Origin: Saprospiraceae bacterium
Lineage (GTDB): Bacteria; Bacteroidota; Bacteroidia; Chitinophagales; Saprospiraceae
Direction: 5' to 3'
Assembly (NCBI GenBank): GCA_020627825.1
Contig: JAHDGD010000009.1
Location: 16,448 to 49,611, forward strand
Length of the DNA stretch: 33,164 nucleotides
The position numbers and the translations under genes were made by a program. The notes beneath the pieces were generated by a model. The model made no database searches. It had not been told where the DNA came from and worked only from the letters and a program-made list of their open reading frames with translations. Below, in pieces: positions 1-6,728 of this stretch (positions are counted from its first letter, which is position 1; each line of letters starts with the position of its first letter).

Positions 1-10
1 TTTTGTTAGA

Positions 11-22
11 TATATTTGTCGA
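11..22 (+). promoter_or_regulatory. Candidate -7 promoter element upstream of the DUF6029-like gene
   Basis: TATATTTG fits the Bacteroidota -7 consensus TAnnTTTG exactly, and it is followed by TCGA. The matching -33 element would fall outside the window, so it cannot be checked. If the element is used, the transcript has a leader of about 220 nt. The same 12 bases, TATATTTGTCGA, recur at 20394-20405 ahead of the TonB-dependent receptor gene. Confidence 0.35.
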
Positions 23-73
23 TACAAATAAATGATAATTTTCCTAATTTTATTTCTTATCTCTAGTTTTAAA

Positions 74-89
74 CATGACATATGTCATG
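74..89. promoter_or_regulatory. Perfect 16-bp palindrome, candidate operator
   Basis: CATGACATATGTCATG is its own reverse complement. It lies about 155 bp before the start of the DUF6029-like gene, in an otherwise featureless AT-rich leader. The symmetric TGAC-N4-GTCA core looks like a binding site for a dimeric helix-turn-helix regulator, possibly of the CRP/FNR class. No regulator gene is adjacent, so the assignment is only an inference from symmetry. The rest of 1-243 shows nothing else I can support. Confidence 0.35.
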
Positions 90-243
90 GTTTATGCGAA
101 TAATTTTAGCACTAAAAGAAAACTTTTTTAAAGATAGTGATATAATTGTCCACCACTTTAGGAGAACGAATATACTGAACTGACGATTTAAAAACATAAA
201 AGACTTCTTTTAACGAAGCTTATTAACATATAATTAACTGATA

Positions 244-1938
244 ATGCTGGGTAAAATTCTCTCTAAACTGTGCACCGCTATTCTATTCTTTAGTTGCTTT
301 TTTGTAAGTGCTCCTTCTTTTACATTTGCACAAGATGGTGGTTCATTTTTTGGAGCTTTTAATTCCAATGCGAATTTTTTTATTCGAGATGAAAACATTG
401 GTGCAGTCGATATTCCACAATATGACAATCAGAAATTTGGAGCTGATGCATGGTTGAATCTCAACTATAATTACAAAAAGGTAAAAGTAGGAATGAGATA
501 TGATCTATTCAATAATTCCAATCTTTTCGATCCAAATGGATCTTACACTGACCAAGGAATAGGAATGTATTTTGCCGAATTAGATCTGGGCAAACTTGAT
601 TTAAGAGTAGGGCATATCTACGATCAAATAGGAAGTGGTATCATTTTTAGAGCTTATGAGTTAAGGCCATTGTTGTTTGACAATGCTCTTTTTGGTGCAA
701 GATTGCGGTATCGCATTAATGATAACTGGACTATAAAAGGATTTACTGGGAAACAAAAATTCTTATTTGATACATTCGATGCGGTAATAAAAGGAGGGAG
801 TGTAGATGGCTATGTTCAACTGGGAAGTGAAGAAAATCCCATAAATCTTATTCCAGGTTTTGGAGTAGTAAGTAGAACGAATTCTGACGAAACGATCCAA
901 AAGCTTGTATCAGCTTTACAATCTTATATTGAGCCCAGTGAACGAATAGAAGCTATTGCATTTAATAATTATCTTTTTTCAGCATACAACACATTAACAT
1001 ATGGAAACTTTAGTTGGTATGCAGAAGCAGCTTATAAATCACCTGATGTATTTCTTGATCCATTTGCAACAGTTACAACTTTTACTGGAGCTAAAGTCCC
1101 TGGACGTTATGTTCGAGAGTCTGGAACAGTATTATATACCACATTTAGTTATGCAGTTAAAAAAATAGGGATAACAATTGAAGCAAAACGCACCGAACAT
1201 TTCAATTTCCGTACTGATCAAACCTTATTGTTGACCAGAGGAATTGTTAACTTTTTGCCTCCTATGATGCGTCAGAACACCTATCGATTAACATCAAGAT
1301 ATAGTCCTGCAACGCAAGATGTCTCTGAGCAAGCCATTCAAGTTGACCTACGTTACAATCTAGCTAAAAAGTTATCGGGATTAACGAATTTCAGCTATAT
1401 AGAAACTTTAGAAGGAGAAACACTTTATAGAGAAATATACTCCCAATTACAATATAAGTACAACAGGAAACTGAAAATGACGGCTGGAGTTCAGTTACAA
1501 CGATATAATCAAGCTATTTACGAGGGGAAGCCAGCTAATGTCACACCTGATGTACAGACTATAACCCCTTTTATGGACGTTTTATATAAGTTTACAAGAA
1601 AGAAAAGTTTACGAGTAGAGGCGCAATATATGAGTACAGAACAAGATTATGGATCTTGGGTATTTGCATTAGCTGAACTTGGGTTAGCTCCTCATTGGCA
1701 GTTTGAAGTAAGTGGAATGTACAATGTAATACCGAATACCGATAACCCAAATATCGCAGCTGAAGTAAGAGGGAAGCAGATCTTTTATCCTACATTTGGA
1801 GGGGTCTATTCTGAAGGAGCGAACCGTTATTCCTTGAGATATGTTAAACAGGTTGAGGGAGTTGTGTGTTCTGGAGGTGTATGCCGACTTGAACCCGCTT
1901 TTAGTGGTGTAAAATTCGAAGTAACTTCTACATTTTAA
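244..1938 (+). CDS. DUF6029-like outer-membrane beta-barrel protein
   Basis: A 564-residue exported protein. It has an N-terminal signal peptide: a basic start, then a hydrophobic run rich in Phe, Leu and Cys, with likely cleavage after FAQ near residue 30. The mature part is rich in alternating aromatic and polar residues, typical of outer-membrane strands, and ends in Phe (EVTSTF), the usual Bam recognition end. Length, the early GAFNSNANFF stretch and the DLGKLDLRVGHIYDQIGSG region resemble the Bacteroidota DUF6029 family, which has no known function. It is followed after 37 bp by an Omp28-like lipoprotein, and the two families are commonly neighbours, suggesting a joint role at the outer membrane. 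The family call is from memory of sequence style; the barrel prediction is firmer. Confidence 0.72.
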   Translation: MLGKILSKLCTAILFFSCFFVSAPSFTFAQDGGSFFGAFNSNANFFIRDENIGAVDIPQYDNQKFGADAWLNLNYNYKKVKVGMRYDLFNNSNLFDPNGSYTDQGIGMYFAELDLGKLDLRVGHIYDQIGSGIIFRAYELRPLLFDNALFGARLRYRINDNWTIKGFTGKQKFLFDTFDAVIKGGSVDGYVQLGSEENPINLIPGFGVVSRTNSDETIQKLVSALQSYIEPSERIEAIAFNNYLFSAYNTLTYGNFSWYAEAAYKSPDVFLDPFATVTTFTGAKVPGRYVRESGTVLYTTFSYAVKKIGITIEAKRTEHFNFRTDQTLLLTRGIVNFLPPMMRQNTYRLTSRYSPATQDVSEQAIQVDLRYNLAKKLSGLTNFSYIETLEGETLYREIYSQLQYKYNRKLKMTAGVQLQRYNQAIYEGKPANVTPDVQTITPFMDVLYKFTRKKSLRVEAQYMSTEQDYGSWVFALAELGLAPHWQFEVSGMYNVIPNTDNPNIAAEVRGKQIFYPTFGGVYSEGANRYSLRYVKQVEGVVCSGGVCRLEPAFSGVKFEVTSTF

Positions 1939-1943
1939 TTAAA

Positions 1944-1958
1944 TTTGGGCGAAAGCCC
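1944..1958. repeat. Stem-loop word GGGCTTTCGCCCAAA (copy 1, reverse complement), intergenic
   Basis: The plus strand reads TTTGGGCGAAAGCCC, a GGGC/GCCC stem closed by a GAAA (GNRA-type) loop. It sits in the 37-bp gap between the DUF6029-like and Omp28-like genes. Exact copies of the same 15-base word, in the other orientation, occur at 19585-19599 and 19886-19900. It is too short, and lacks the T-run, for a convincing terminator. Confidence 0.6.
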
Positions 1959-1975
1959 TATAAAAAATAATAGAG

Positions 1976-2812
1976 ATGAAACCATTCTTATATATAATGA
2001 CCCTTGTATTCTTCTTTATTTCATGTAAAGAAGTATTAGTGCCTGTTCCTGAACAAGGCGAAACGATATCACCTCGAGTTGTTCTACTTGAAGAATTAAC
2101 AGGAGTAAGTTGTCCGAATTGTCCCACAGGTACAGAAAAGATAAAAGAATTGAAGAATACGTACGGAGATAATTTAGTTGTGGTTGCTATTCATGGTGAC
2201 TTTTTATCATGGCCGACTCCTGAAAGTAAGTACGATTTTAGATTTCCAGAGGCTAAGCAACTAGAGAATTATTTGAAACCTTGGCTTGGTAAACCTGCGG
2301 CTTCAGTTAATCGAATTCAGCATGTGGAAGATGAATTATCCGTTAGTAATCCACAATTATGGAATGGTTATGTTAAAGACGAACTAGAATCGGAGCATAG
2401 AGTGAACCTTGATCTAGATCTAGAATATAATGAAGATACTAGAGAGGTCAGTATAAAAGCAATTGTTTTACCAGTATCTGATTTTGGACTTGAGGAAGAA
2501 GTGAGAATGACCGTAATGGTACTTGAAAGTGAAATAGAGGATGCTCAAGAAGATCCTACTTCTATAATTGAAGAGTATACACATGATCATGTTCTGAGAG
2601 ATTTTGCAACAGATTGGAATGGGAAGCCTTTAAATGTTGAATTGTTCGATAATGTAGAAAAAACATTTACGTATTCTTACACGATTCCTATGCCTGAAGA
2701 AGGGGAAACTTTGTGGAATCCAGCTCATATGGAAATTGTTGCTTTTTTACATTCCAATATCAATGGAGAAAAAACTGTTTTTCAAGCAGCTGAAGCAAAA
2801 ATTATAGAGTAG
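1976..2812 (+). CDS. Omp28-related outer-membrane lipoprotein with thioredoxin-like CxxC motif
   Basis: A 278-residue lipoprotein. The N-terminus is a short hydrophobic segment ending in a lipobox (FFISC, Cys17), so the mature protein is predicted to be lipid-anchored. After it comes a thioredoxin-like region: a beta-strand (VVLLEELTG) then CPNC at residues 46-49, followed by a helix and a second strand (LVVVAIHGDF). This layout is typical of the Omp28-related family of Bacteroidota, named after a Porphyromonas outer-membrane protein. The CxxC suggests a redox or disulfide role, but this is not shown for the family. It is probably co-transcribed with the upstream barrel gene. The C-terminal half (about 120-278) is an acidic beta-rich domain. 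Confidence 0.82.
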   Translation: MKPFLYIMTLVFFFISCKEVLVPVPEQGETISPRVVLLEELTGVSCPNCPTGTEKIKELKNTYGDNLVVVAIHGDFLSWPTPESKYDFRFPEAKQLENYLKPWLGKPAASVNRIQHVEDELSVSNPQLWNGYVKDELESEHRVNLDLDLEYNEDTREVSIKAIVLPVSDFGLEEEVRMTVMVLESEIEDAQEDPTSIIEEYTHDHVLRDFATDWNGKPLNVELFDNVEKTFTYSYTIPMPEEGETLWNPAHMEIVAFLHSNINGEKTVFQAAEAKIIE

Positions 2813-2821
2813 TACAGCTCT

Positions 2822-3160
2822 GTGGTATTCAAGAAAAAAAGTTACTGGGAAGATGTGTATGATATTGTGCGTCTTATCCCTTCAGGAAGAGTAAGCACCT
2901 ATGGTGCAATAGCAGACTTTCTAGCTTTGGGATCAGCTCGAATGGTTGGTTGGGCATTAAATCATTGTCATACTTCAGAAGAATTTATTCCGGCACATCG
3001 GGTTGTAAATCGGAAAGGAGAATTGAGCGGCAGGCATCAGTTCGAAACAGCCACAGCAATGGAAGAAAGACTTTTAGCGGATGGAATAGAGATAAAAGAT
3101 CATAAAGTTGTTGACTTTTCTGAACGATTTTGGCATCCAAAGGAACTAGATGAAGGGTAA
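2822..3160 (+). CDS. Alkyltransferase-like (ATL) MGMT-family DNA-binding protein, PAHR type
   Basis: A 112-residue protein starting at GTG, nine bases after the preceding stop. It is the DNA-binding domain of O6-alkylguanine-DNA alkyltransferase: the IPSGRVSTYGAIA segment (about 19-31), the ARMVGWAL recognition helix with the likely arginine finger Arg40, and the active-site motif. In true MGMT that motif is PCHR; here it is PAHR (57-60), so the alkyl-accepting cysteine is an alanine. ATL proteins of this kind bind O6-alkylguanine without repairing it and hand it to nucleotide excision repair; Thermus TTHA1564 is a known alanine-type member. The length fits ATLs (about 100-110 residues). No true MGMT is seen nearby. 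Confidence 0.88.
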   Translation: MVFKKKSYWEDVYDIVRLIPSGRVSTYGAIADFLALGSARMVGWALNHCHTSEEFIPAHRVVNRKGELSGRHQFETATAMEERLLADGIEIKDHKVVDFSERFWHPKELDEG

Positions 3161-3191
3161 TACGTTAGTATAGATGGAAAACATGAAAGAG

Positions 3192-3259
3192 CAGTGAAAA
3201 GCGTGATATGAATAAATCTAGAAGGCGATTCTAGAACTTTATTTCGCGATATTTCACTG
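3192..3259. repeat. Long imperfect stem-loop between the ATL gene and panD
   Basis: The outer arms CAGTGAAA and TTTCACTG pair over 8 bp. The inner arms AATAAATCTAGAA and TTCTAGAACTTTATT pair over 13 bp with a two-base bulge around a GGCGA loop. A poorly paired middle separates the two parts. No T-run follows directly, so it is not a clear intrinsic terminator. It could be a processing signal, a small structured RNA or a remnant of a mobile repeat. Confidence 0.45.
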
Positions 3260-3285
3260 TCCAAATTATTGTTTTCTTTTTAGTA

Positions 3286-3313
3286 TTGATTTTAAAACGT
3301 TTGTTTAAGTTTG
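3286..3313 (+). promoter_or_regulatory. Candidate promoter of panD, TTG-N17-TAAGTTTG
   Basis: TTG at 3286-3288 and TAAGTTTG at 3306-3313, with a 17-bp spacer, match the Bacteroidota -33/-7 pattern (TTG, TAnnTTTG). The -7 element ends only four bases before the panD ATG at 3318, so transcription would begin at or next to the start codon and the message would be nearly leaderless. Confidence 0.5.
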
Positions 3314-3317
3314 CGCT

Positions 3318-3665
3318 ATGTTATTGCAGATACATAAAAGTAAAATTCACCGAGTAAAGGTTACAGAAGCTAACCTGAATTACGTAGGAAGCATCACGAT
3401 TGATGAAGCGCTTATGGAAGCGGCTAATTTATACGAAGGAGAACGTGTTCAGATCGTGAACAACAACAATGGTCAACGTTTGGAGACATATGTGATTCGT
3501 GGAGAGCGAAACAGTGGCGTTATATGTTTAAATGGAGCGGCTGCAAGAAAAGCAGAAGTAGGGGATATTGTGATCATTATTTCTTATGGACTGATGACTC
3601 CTGAAGAAGCTCTTGCTTATAAACCAATCGCTGTTTTTCCTGACGAAAACAACGAATTAAATTAA
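3318..3665 (+). CDS. panD: Aspartate 1-decarboxylase (pro-enzyme)
   Basis: A 115-residue pyruvoyl enzyme that makes beta-alanine from L-aspartate for pantothenate and coenzyme A synthesis. The self-cleavage site is clear: Gly24-Ser25 in YVGSITID, which gives the beta chain and the pyruvoyl-bearing alpha chain. Catalytic residues known in E. coli are present at equivalent places: Lys9 (SKIHRV), Arg54 and Tyr58 (QRLETYVI). Length is as usual. The ATG at 3318 is supported by family alignment of the first strand. panC, often beside panD, is not in the window; instead a flippase-like membrane gene follows after 7 bp and is probably co-transcribed. Confidence 0.97.
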   Translation: MLLQIHKSKIHRVKVTEANLNYVGSITIDEALMEAANLYEGERVQIVNNNNGQRLETYVIRGERNSGVICLNGAAARKAEVGDIVIIISYGLMTPEEALAYKPIAVFPDENNELN

Positions 3666-3672
3666 AAACTGA

Positions 3673-4695
3673 TTGAATATTTTTAAGAACAAGGGAGTTC
3701 AGCTTGTCTTATTTGTGAGTTTCGGCACATTGCTCCTTTATCTTGTTTATATCAATCAACGAAATCTTCACATTGCAAACTGTATCGCCGAAAATGGAAT
3801 TGATGCAAATTGCAATTATCTCGACAAAATAGTTACGGATTTGAAACAAGCTAAACTGAGCTGGGTTATCTTATCTGTTCTATTGTATATTTTAAGCAAT
3901 ATCATTCGTGCTGCAAGATGGTGTATGTTATTCAAACCGCTAGGATATACAGTCAGTTTTGCCAATAGTTTCTTTTCCACAATGATAGGATATATGGTTA
4001 ATCTTGGTCTTCCTCGGGCTGGAGAAATTGCTAAGATTGCAGCTTTGTCTAGAAATGAGCATATCGAAATTGAAAAAGTTGCAGGGACCATTGTTGTAGA
4101 TCGTTCAATGGACTTTATCTGTCTGTTTGTTATGATTTTATTAGGTATCTTTTTCGAGTATGATGCTATTGTTAATTTCGTTATGCAAGAAGGCTCATTC
4201 CCTTTTTGGGTGTTCCCTTTTTTACTTATTCCAGCTGGTTTGTTTGTATGGTTTTTGTACATAAGAAAAACGAGTAAAAATAAAGTTATCCAAAAGATTA
4301 ATGGACTCATAAATGGGTTTTCGGAAGGAATAATGAGTGTGTTCAAAATGAAGAATAAAGTCTTATTTCTAGCGTATAGTGTAGGAATATGGCTTTGTTA
4401 TTATTTAATGACATATGTTGTTTTTTTCAGCTTTGCCCCTACAGCAGAGTTAAGTCCAGTTGCGGGTCTAGTGGTATTTGTGTTTGGCGCATTAGGAATG
4501 GTGATACCATCTCCAGGGGGTGCAGGAACGTATCATTACTTGATTGCAAAAGGACTCGAATTATATGGAGTAACAGATGGGTTCGTTTTAGCGAATATTA
4601 TTTTTATACCGATTCAAGTGGTAGGGAATATATTACTAGGGTTAACAGCTTATATTTTATTGCCATCTTTTAAAAAACCCAAAGATGATGAGTAA
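3673..4695 (+). CDS. Flippase-like integral membrane protein (lysylphosphatidylglycerol synthase TM / UPF0104 type)
   Basis: A 340-residue polytopic inner-membrane protein with about eight hydrophobic segments. It starts at TTG seven bases after panD. Recognisable family features are the first membrane helix, the NIIRAARWCMLFKPLG segment (about 76-91), the MNLGLPRAGEIAK-like segment here reading MVNLGLPRAGEIAK, and the late GALGMVIPSPGGAGTYHY motif (about 273-290). The family holds the membrane domain of MprF-type lipid flippases and AglD-like proteins; the substrate of stand-alone members is unknown. The N-terminal helix is followed by a cysteine-containing external loop (about 30-50). It overlaps the next gene, rfaE2, by 11 bases, which suggests translational coupling and perhaps an envelope role. 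Confidence 0.85.
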   Translation: MNIFKNKGVQLVLFVSFGTLLLYLVYINQRNLHIANCIAENGIDANCNYLDKIVTDLKQAKLSWVILSVLLYILSNIIRAARWCMLFKPLGYTVSFANSFFSTMIGYMVNLGLPRAGEIAKIAALSRNEHIEIEKVAGTIVVDRSMDFICLFVMILLGIFFEYDAIVNFVMQEGSFPFWVFPFLLIPAGLFVWFLYIRKTSKNKVIQKINGLINGFSEGIMSVFKMKNKVLFLAYSVGIWLCYYLMTYVVFFSFAPTAELSPVAGLVVFVFGALGMVIPSPGGAGTYHYLIAKGLELYGVTDGFVLANIIFIPIQVVGNILLGLTAYILLPSFKKPKDDE

Positions 4696-5170
4696 GGACC
4701 AAGCCTTTATTGTATCTTCTGAAGAAGAAGTTTTGGGTTTAACCCAAAAATGGAAAAAGGAGGGGTTTCGCATTGTTTTTACAAATGGGTGCTTCGATAT
4801 TGTGCATGCTGGTCATGTAGATTATTTACAAAAAGCGGCAAAGCTAGGGGATAAATTGATGGTTGGGTTGAATAGTGATTCTTCAGTAAAAAGATTGAAA
4901 GGTGTGAATAGACCTATCAATGAAGAATCCCAACGGACAATAGTTCTTGCAGGATTAAGAGCGGTAGATGCGGTTATTGTTTTCCAAGAAAATACACCGA
5001 TAAATCTTATTCAAATAATTGAACCTGATGTATTAGTCAAAGGAGGTGATTACAAAGGAAAAGAAGTGGTAGGAGCAAAAGAAGTTAAAGAGAAGGGAGG
5101 AGAAGTTGTCTTGATTGATTTTGTTTTTTCGAACAGTACAAGTTCTTTATTAAAGAAGCTAAATAAGTAA
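4685..5170 (+). CDS. rfaE2: D-glycero-beta-D-manno-heptose 1-phosphate adenylyltransferase
   Basis: A 161-residue nucleotidyltransferase that adenylates heptose 1-phosphate to ADP-heptose for lipopolysaccharide-type glycans. It corresponds to the C-terminal domain of the fused E. coli HldE; here it is a stand-alone protein. The signature is clear: FTNGCFDIVHAGH (32-44) with the HxGH nucleotide-binding motif at 41-44, then the GLNSDSSVKRLKG segment, RPINEESQR, and DVLVKGGDYKG. Two ATG codons are adjacent (4685 and 4688); either gives the same domain. It overlaps the upstream membrane gene. No kinase half (HldA) is in the window. Confidence 0.95.
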   Translation: MMSKDQAFIVSSEEEVLGLTQKWKKEGFRIVFTNGCFDIVHAGHVDYLQKAAKLGDKLMVGLNSDSSVKRLKGVNRPINEESQRTIVLAGLRAVDAVIVFQENTPINLIQIIEPDVLVKGGDYKGKEVVGAKEVKEKGGEVVLIDFVFSNSTSSLLKKLNK

Positions 5171-5174
5171 AATC

Positions 5175-5966
5175 ATGACGAAACTATATGAATTGATTGA
5201 ACACCTAGAACAGATAGCACCTAGACATTTACAAGAAGCATATGATAATAGTGGATTGATTGTTGGTCATCTGGAAATGGAAGTAAAAGGTGTCATCGTC
5301 TGTTTGGATTCAACCGAAGAAGTAATAGAAGAGGCTATAGCCAAAGAGTGTAATGTAGTGGTTGCGCATCATCCTATCGTTTTTTCAGGATTGAAACAAT
5401 TTACAGGAGCTAATTATATCCAACGAACGATAATTAAAGCGATAAAACACGATATTGCGATATATAGCATTCACACTAATCTTGATAATGTTCAAGCGCA
5501 AGGAGTAAATGAAAGAATAGCAATGACCTTGGGATTACAGCAATGCGAAATTCTATCACCAAAGTTTCCTGATCAGCTTGACATAGGGGCAGGAATGATA
5601 GGGACATTGACCGAACCCATGGCTAAAGAGCCTTTCTTAGCTTTCGTGAAAAGACAAATGAAGACAGATTGTATTAAGTATACAAGATGGATTAAAGAAA
5701 ACGTTTCAAGAGTAGCAATATGTGGAGGTTCAGGAAGTTTTTTACTCGAACAAGCAAAAGATAAAAATTGTGATGTATTTATCACATCAGACTTTAAATA
5801 TCATCAGTTTTTTGATGCAGATGAAAAAATTGTGATTTTAGATATAGGACACTATGAAACTGAGCAATTTACGATTGATTTACTTGTTGAAATAATTACA
5901 GATAAATTTAGTAACTTTGCAGCCCATTATACGAAAGTATGCACTAATCCAGTAAAATATTATTAA
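5175..5966 (+). CDS. Nif3-like dinuclear metal-centre protein (YbgI/DUF34 family)
   Basis: A 263-residue member of the Nif3/YbgI family, proteins that form toroidal hexamers with two metal ions per subunit. Metal-binding motifs are visible: VVAHHPIVFSG (HH near residue 65), SIHTNLD (near 97-103) and DIGHYETEQF near 225-234. The GGSGSFLLEQAKDKNCDVFITSDFKYH region is also typical. Some relatives carry an inserted PII/CutA-like domain and are about 360 residues long; this one is the short form. Its reaction is unsettled; GTP cyclohydrolase-like and nucleotide-damage roles have been proposed for the family. It starts at ATG four bases after rfaE2 and is followed after six bases by the zinc-ribbon gene, a common pairing. 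Confidence 0.93.
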   Translation: MTKLYELIEHLEQIAPRHLQEAYDNSGLIVGHLEMEVKGVIVCLDSTEEVIEEAIAKECNVVVAHHPIVFSGLKQFTGANYIQRTIIKAIKHDIAIYSIHTNLDNVQAQGVNERIAMTLGLQQCEILSPKFPDQLDIGAGMIGTLTEPMAKEPFLAFVKRQMKTDCIKYTRWIKENVSRVAICGGSGSFLLEQAKDKNCDVFITSDFKYHQFFDADEKIVILDIGHYETEQFTIDLLVEIITDKFSNFAAHYTKVCTNPVKYY

Positions 5967-5972
5967 AACTTT

Positions 5973-6725
5973 ATGGCGGCGACTAAAGAATTAACAGTAG
6001 AAGAAAAGTTAAATCAGCTATACGCGATTCAGTTAATTGATTCGCAAATAGATAAAATTAGTAATCTGAAAGGGGCTTTACCGATGGAGGTAAGTGATCT
6101 TGAAGATGATATCACAGGTCTTGAAACTAGAATTGCAAAATTGGATGAAGCAATAGGTGATATGAATAGCTTAGTATCTTCTCACAAAGGAAATATTAAA
6201 GATTCAGAAAGTTTGATCGAGCGTTACAATAAACAGCTAGATGAAGTAAAAAATAATAGAGAGTATGAAGCTTTGACAAAAGAAATCGAGATGCAAAATC
6301 TGGAAATCCAATTGTCAAATAAAAAAATCAAAGAAATTGATTTCAAGCTAGAAGAGAAAAATGAACAAAGAGAAGAAGCTGTTGCTAGATTGGATTCAAA
6401 GAAAGCAGACCTTGAGGTAAAAAAAGTAGAGCTTGAAAAAATTATCGTAAAGACGGAGAAGGAAGAGAGTAAATTAATGAAGCAAAGCGATAAATTGAAA
6501 AAGAATGTGGATGAAAGGATTTTGAAGTCTTACCATAGAATAAGATCTAGATATAAAAATAAATTGGGAGTTGTTACGATTGAGAGAGAAGCTTGTGGTG
6601 GATGTTTCAATAAGATTCCACCTCAGGTAAGAATTGAAATTTCTGCTAGAAAAAATATCATTGCTTGTGAGCATTGTGGACGTGTTCTAGTAGATAAAGA
6701 ATTAGCTGAGTCCCTAGATCAATAA
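5973..6725 (+). CDS. Coiled-coil protein with C-terminal C4 zinc ribbon
   Basis: A 250-residue soluble protein. Residues about 10-190 form a long, highly charged antiparallel coiled coil rich in Glu and Lys (KNNREYEALTKEIEMQ is the characteristic family segment near 90). The C-terminus is a zinc ribbon with two CxxC pairs, Cys208/Cys211 and Cys232/Cys235. This matches the C4-type zinc-ribbon family (CT398/Cj-type, structure known from Helicobacter HP0958), whose members can bind RNA or other proteins; no fixed function can be given. It is tightly packed between the Nif3-like gene and the TPR gene. Confidence 0.93.
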   Translation: MAATKELTVEEKLNQLYAIQLIDSQIDKISNLKGALPMEVSDLEDDITGLETRIAKLDEAIGDMNSLVSSHKGNIKDSESLIERYNKQLDEVKNNREYEALTKEIEMQNLEIQLSNKKIKEIDFKLEEKNEQREEAVARLDSKKADLEVKKVELEKIIVKTEKEESKLMKQSDKLKKNVDERILKSYHRIRSRYKNKLGVVTIEREACGGCFNKIPPQVRIEISARKNIIACEHCGRVLVDKELAESLDQ

Positions 6726-6728
6726 TTA

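Noticed and set aside
3816-4346. 176-codon open frame on the minus strand
   Set aside because: It lies wholly antisense to the well-supported flippase-like membrane gene, and its translation has no family motif; hydrophobic sense genes often leave such open antisense frames.
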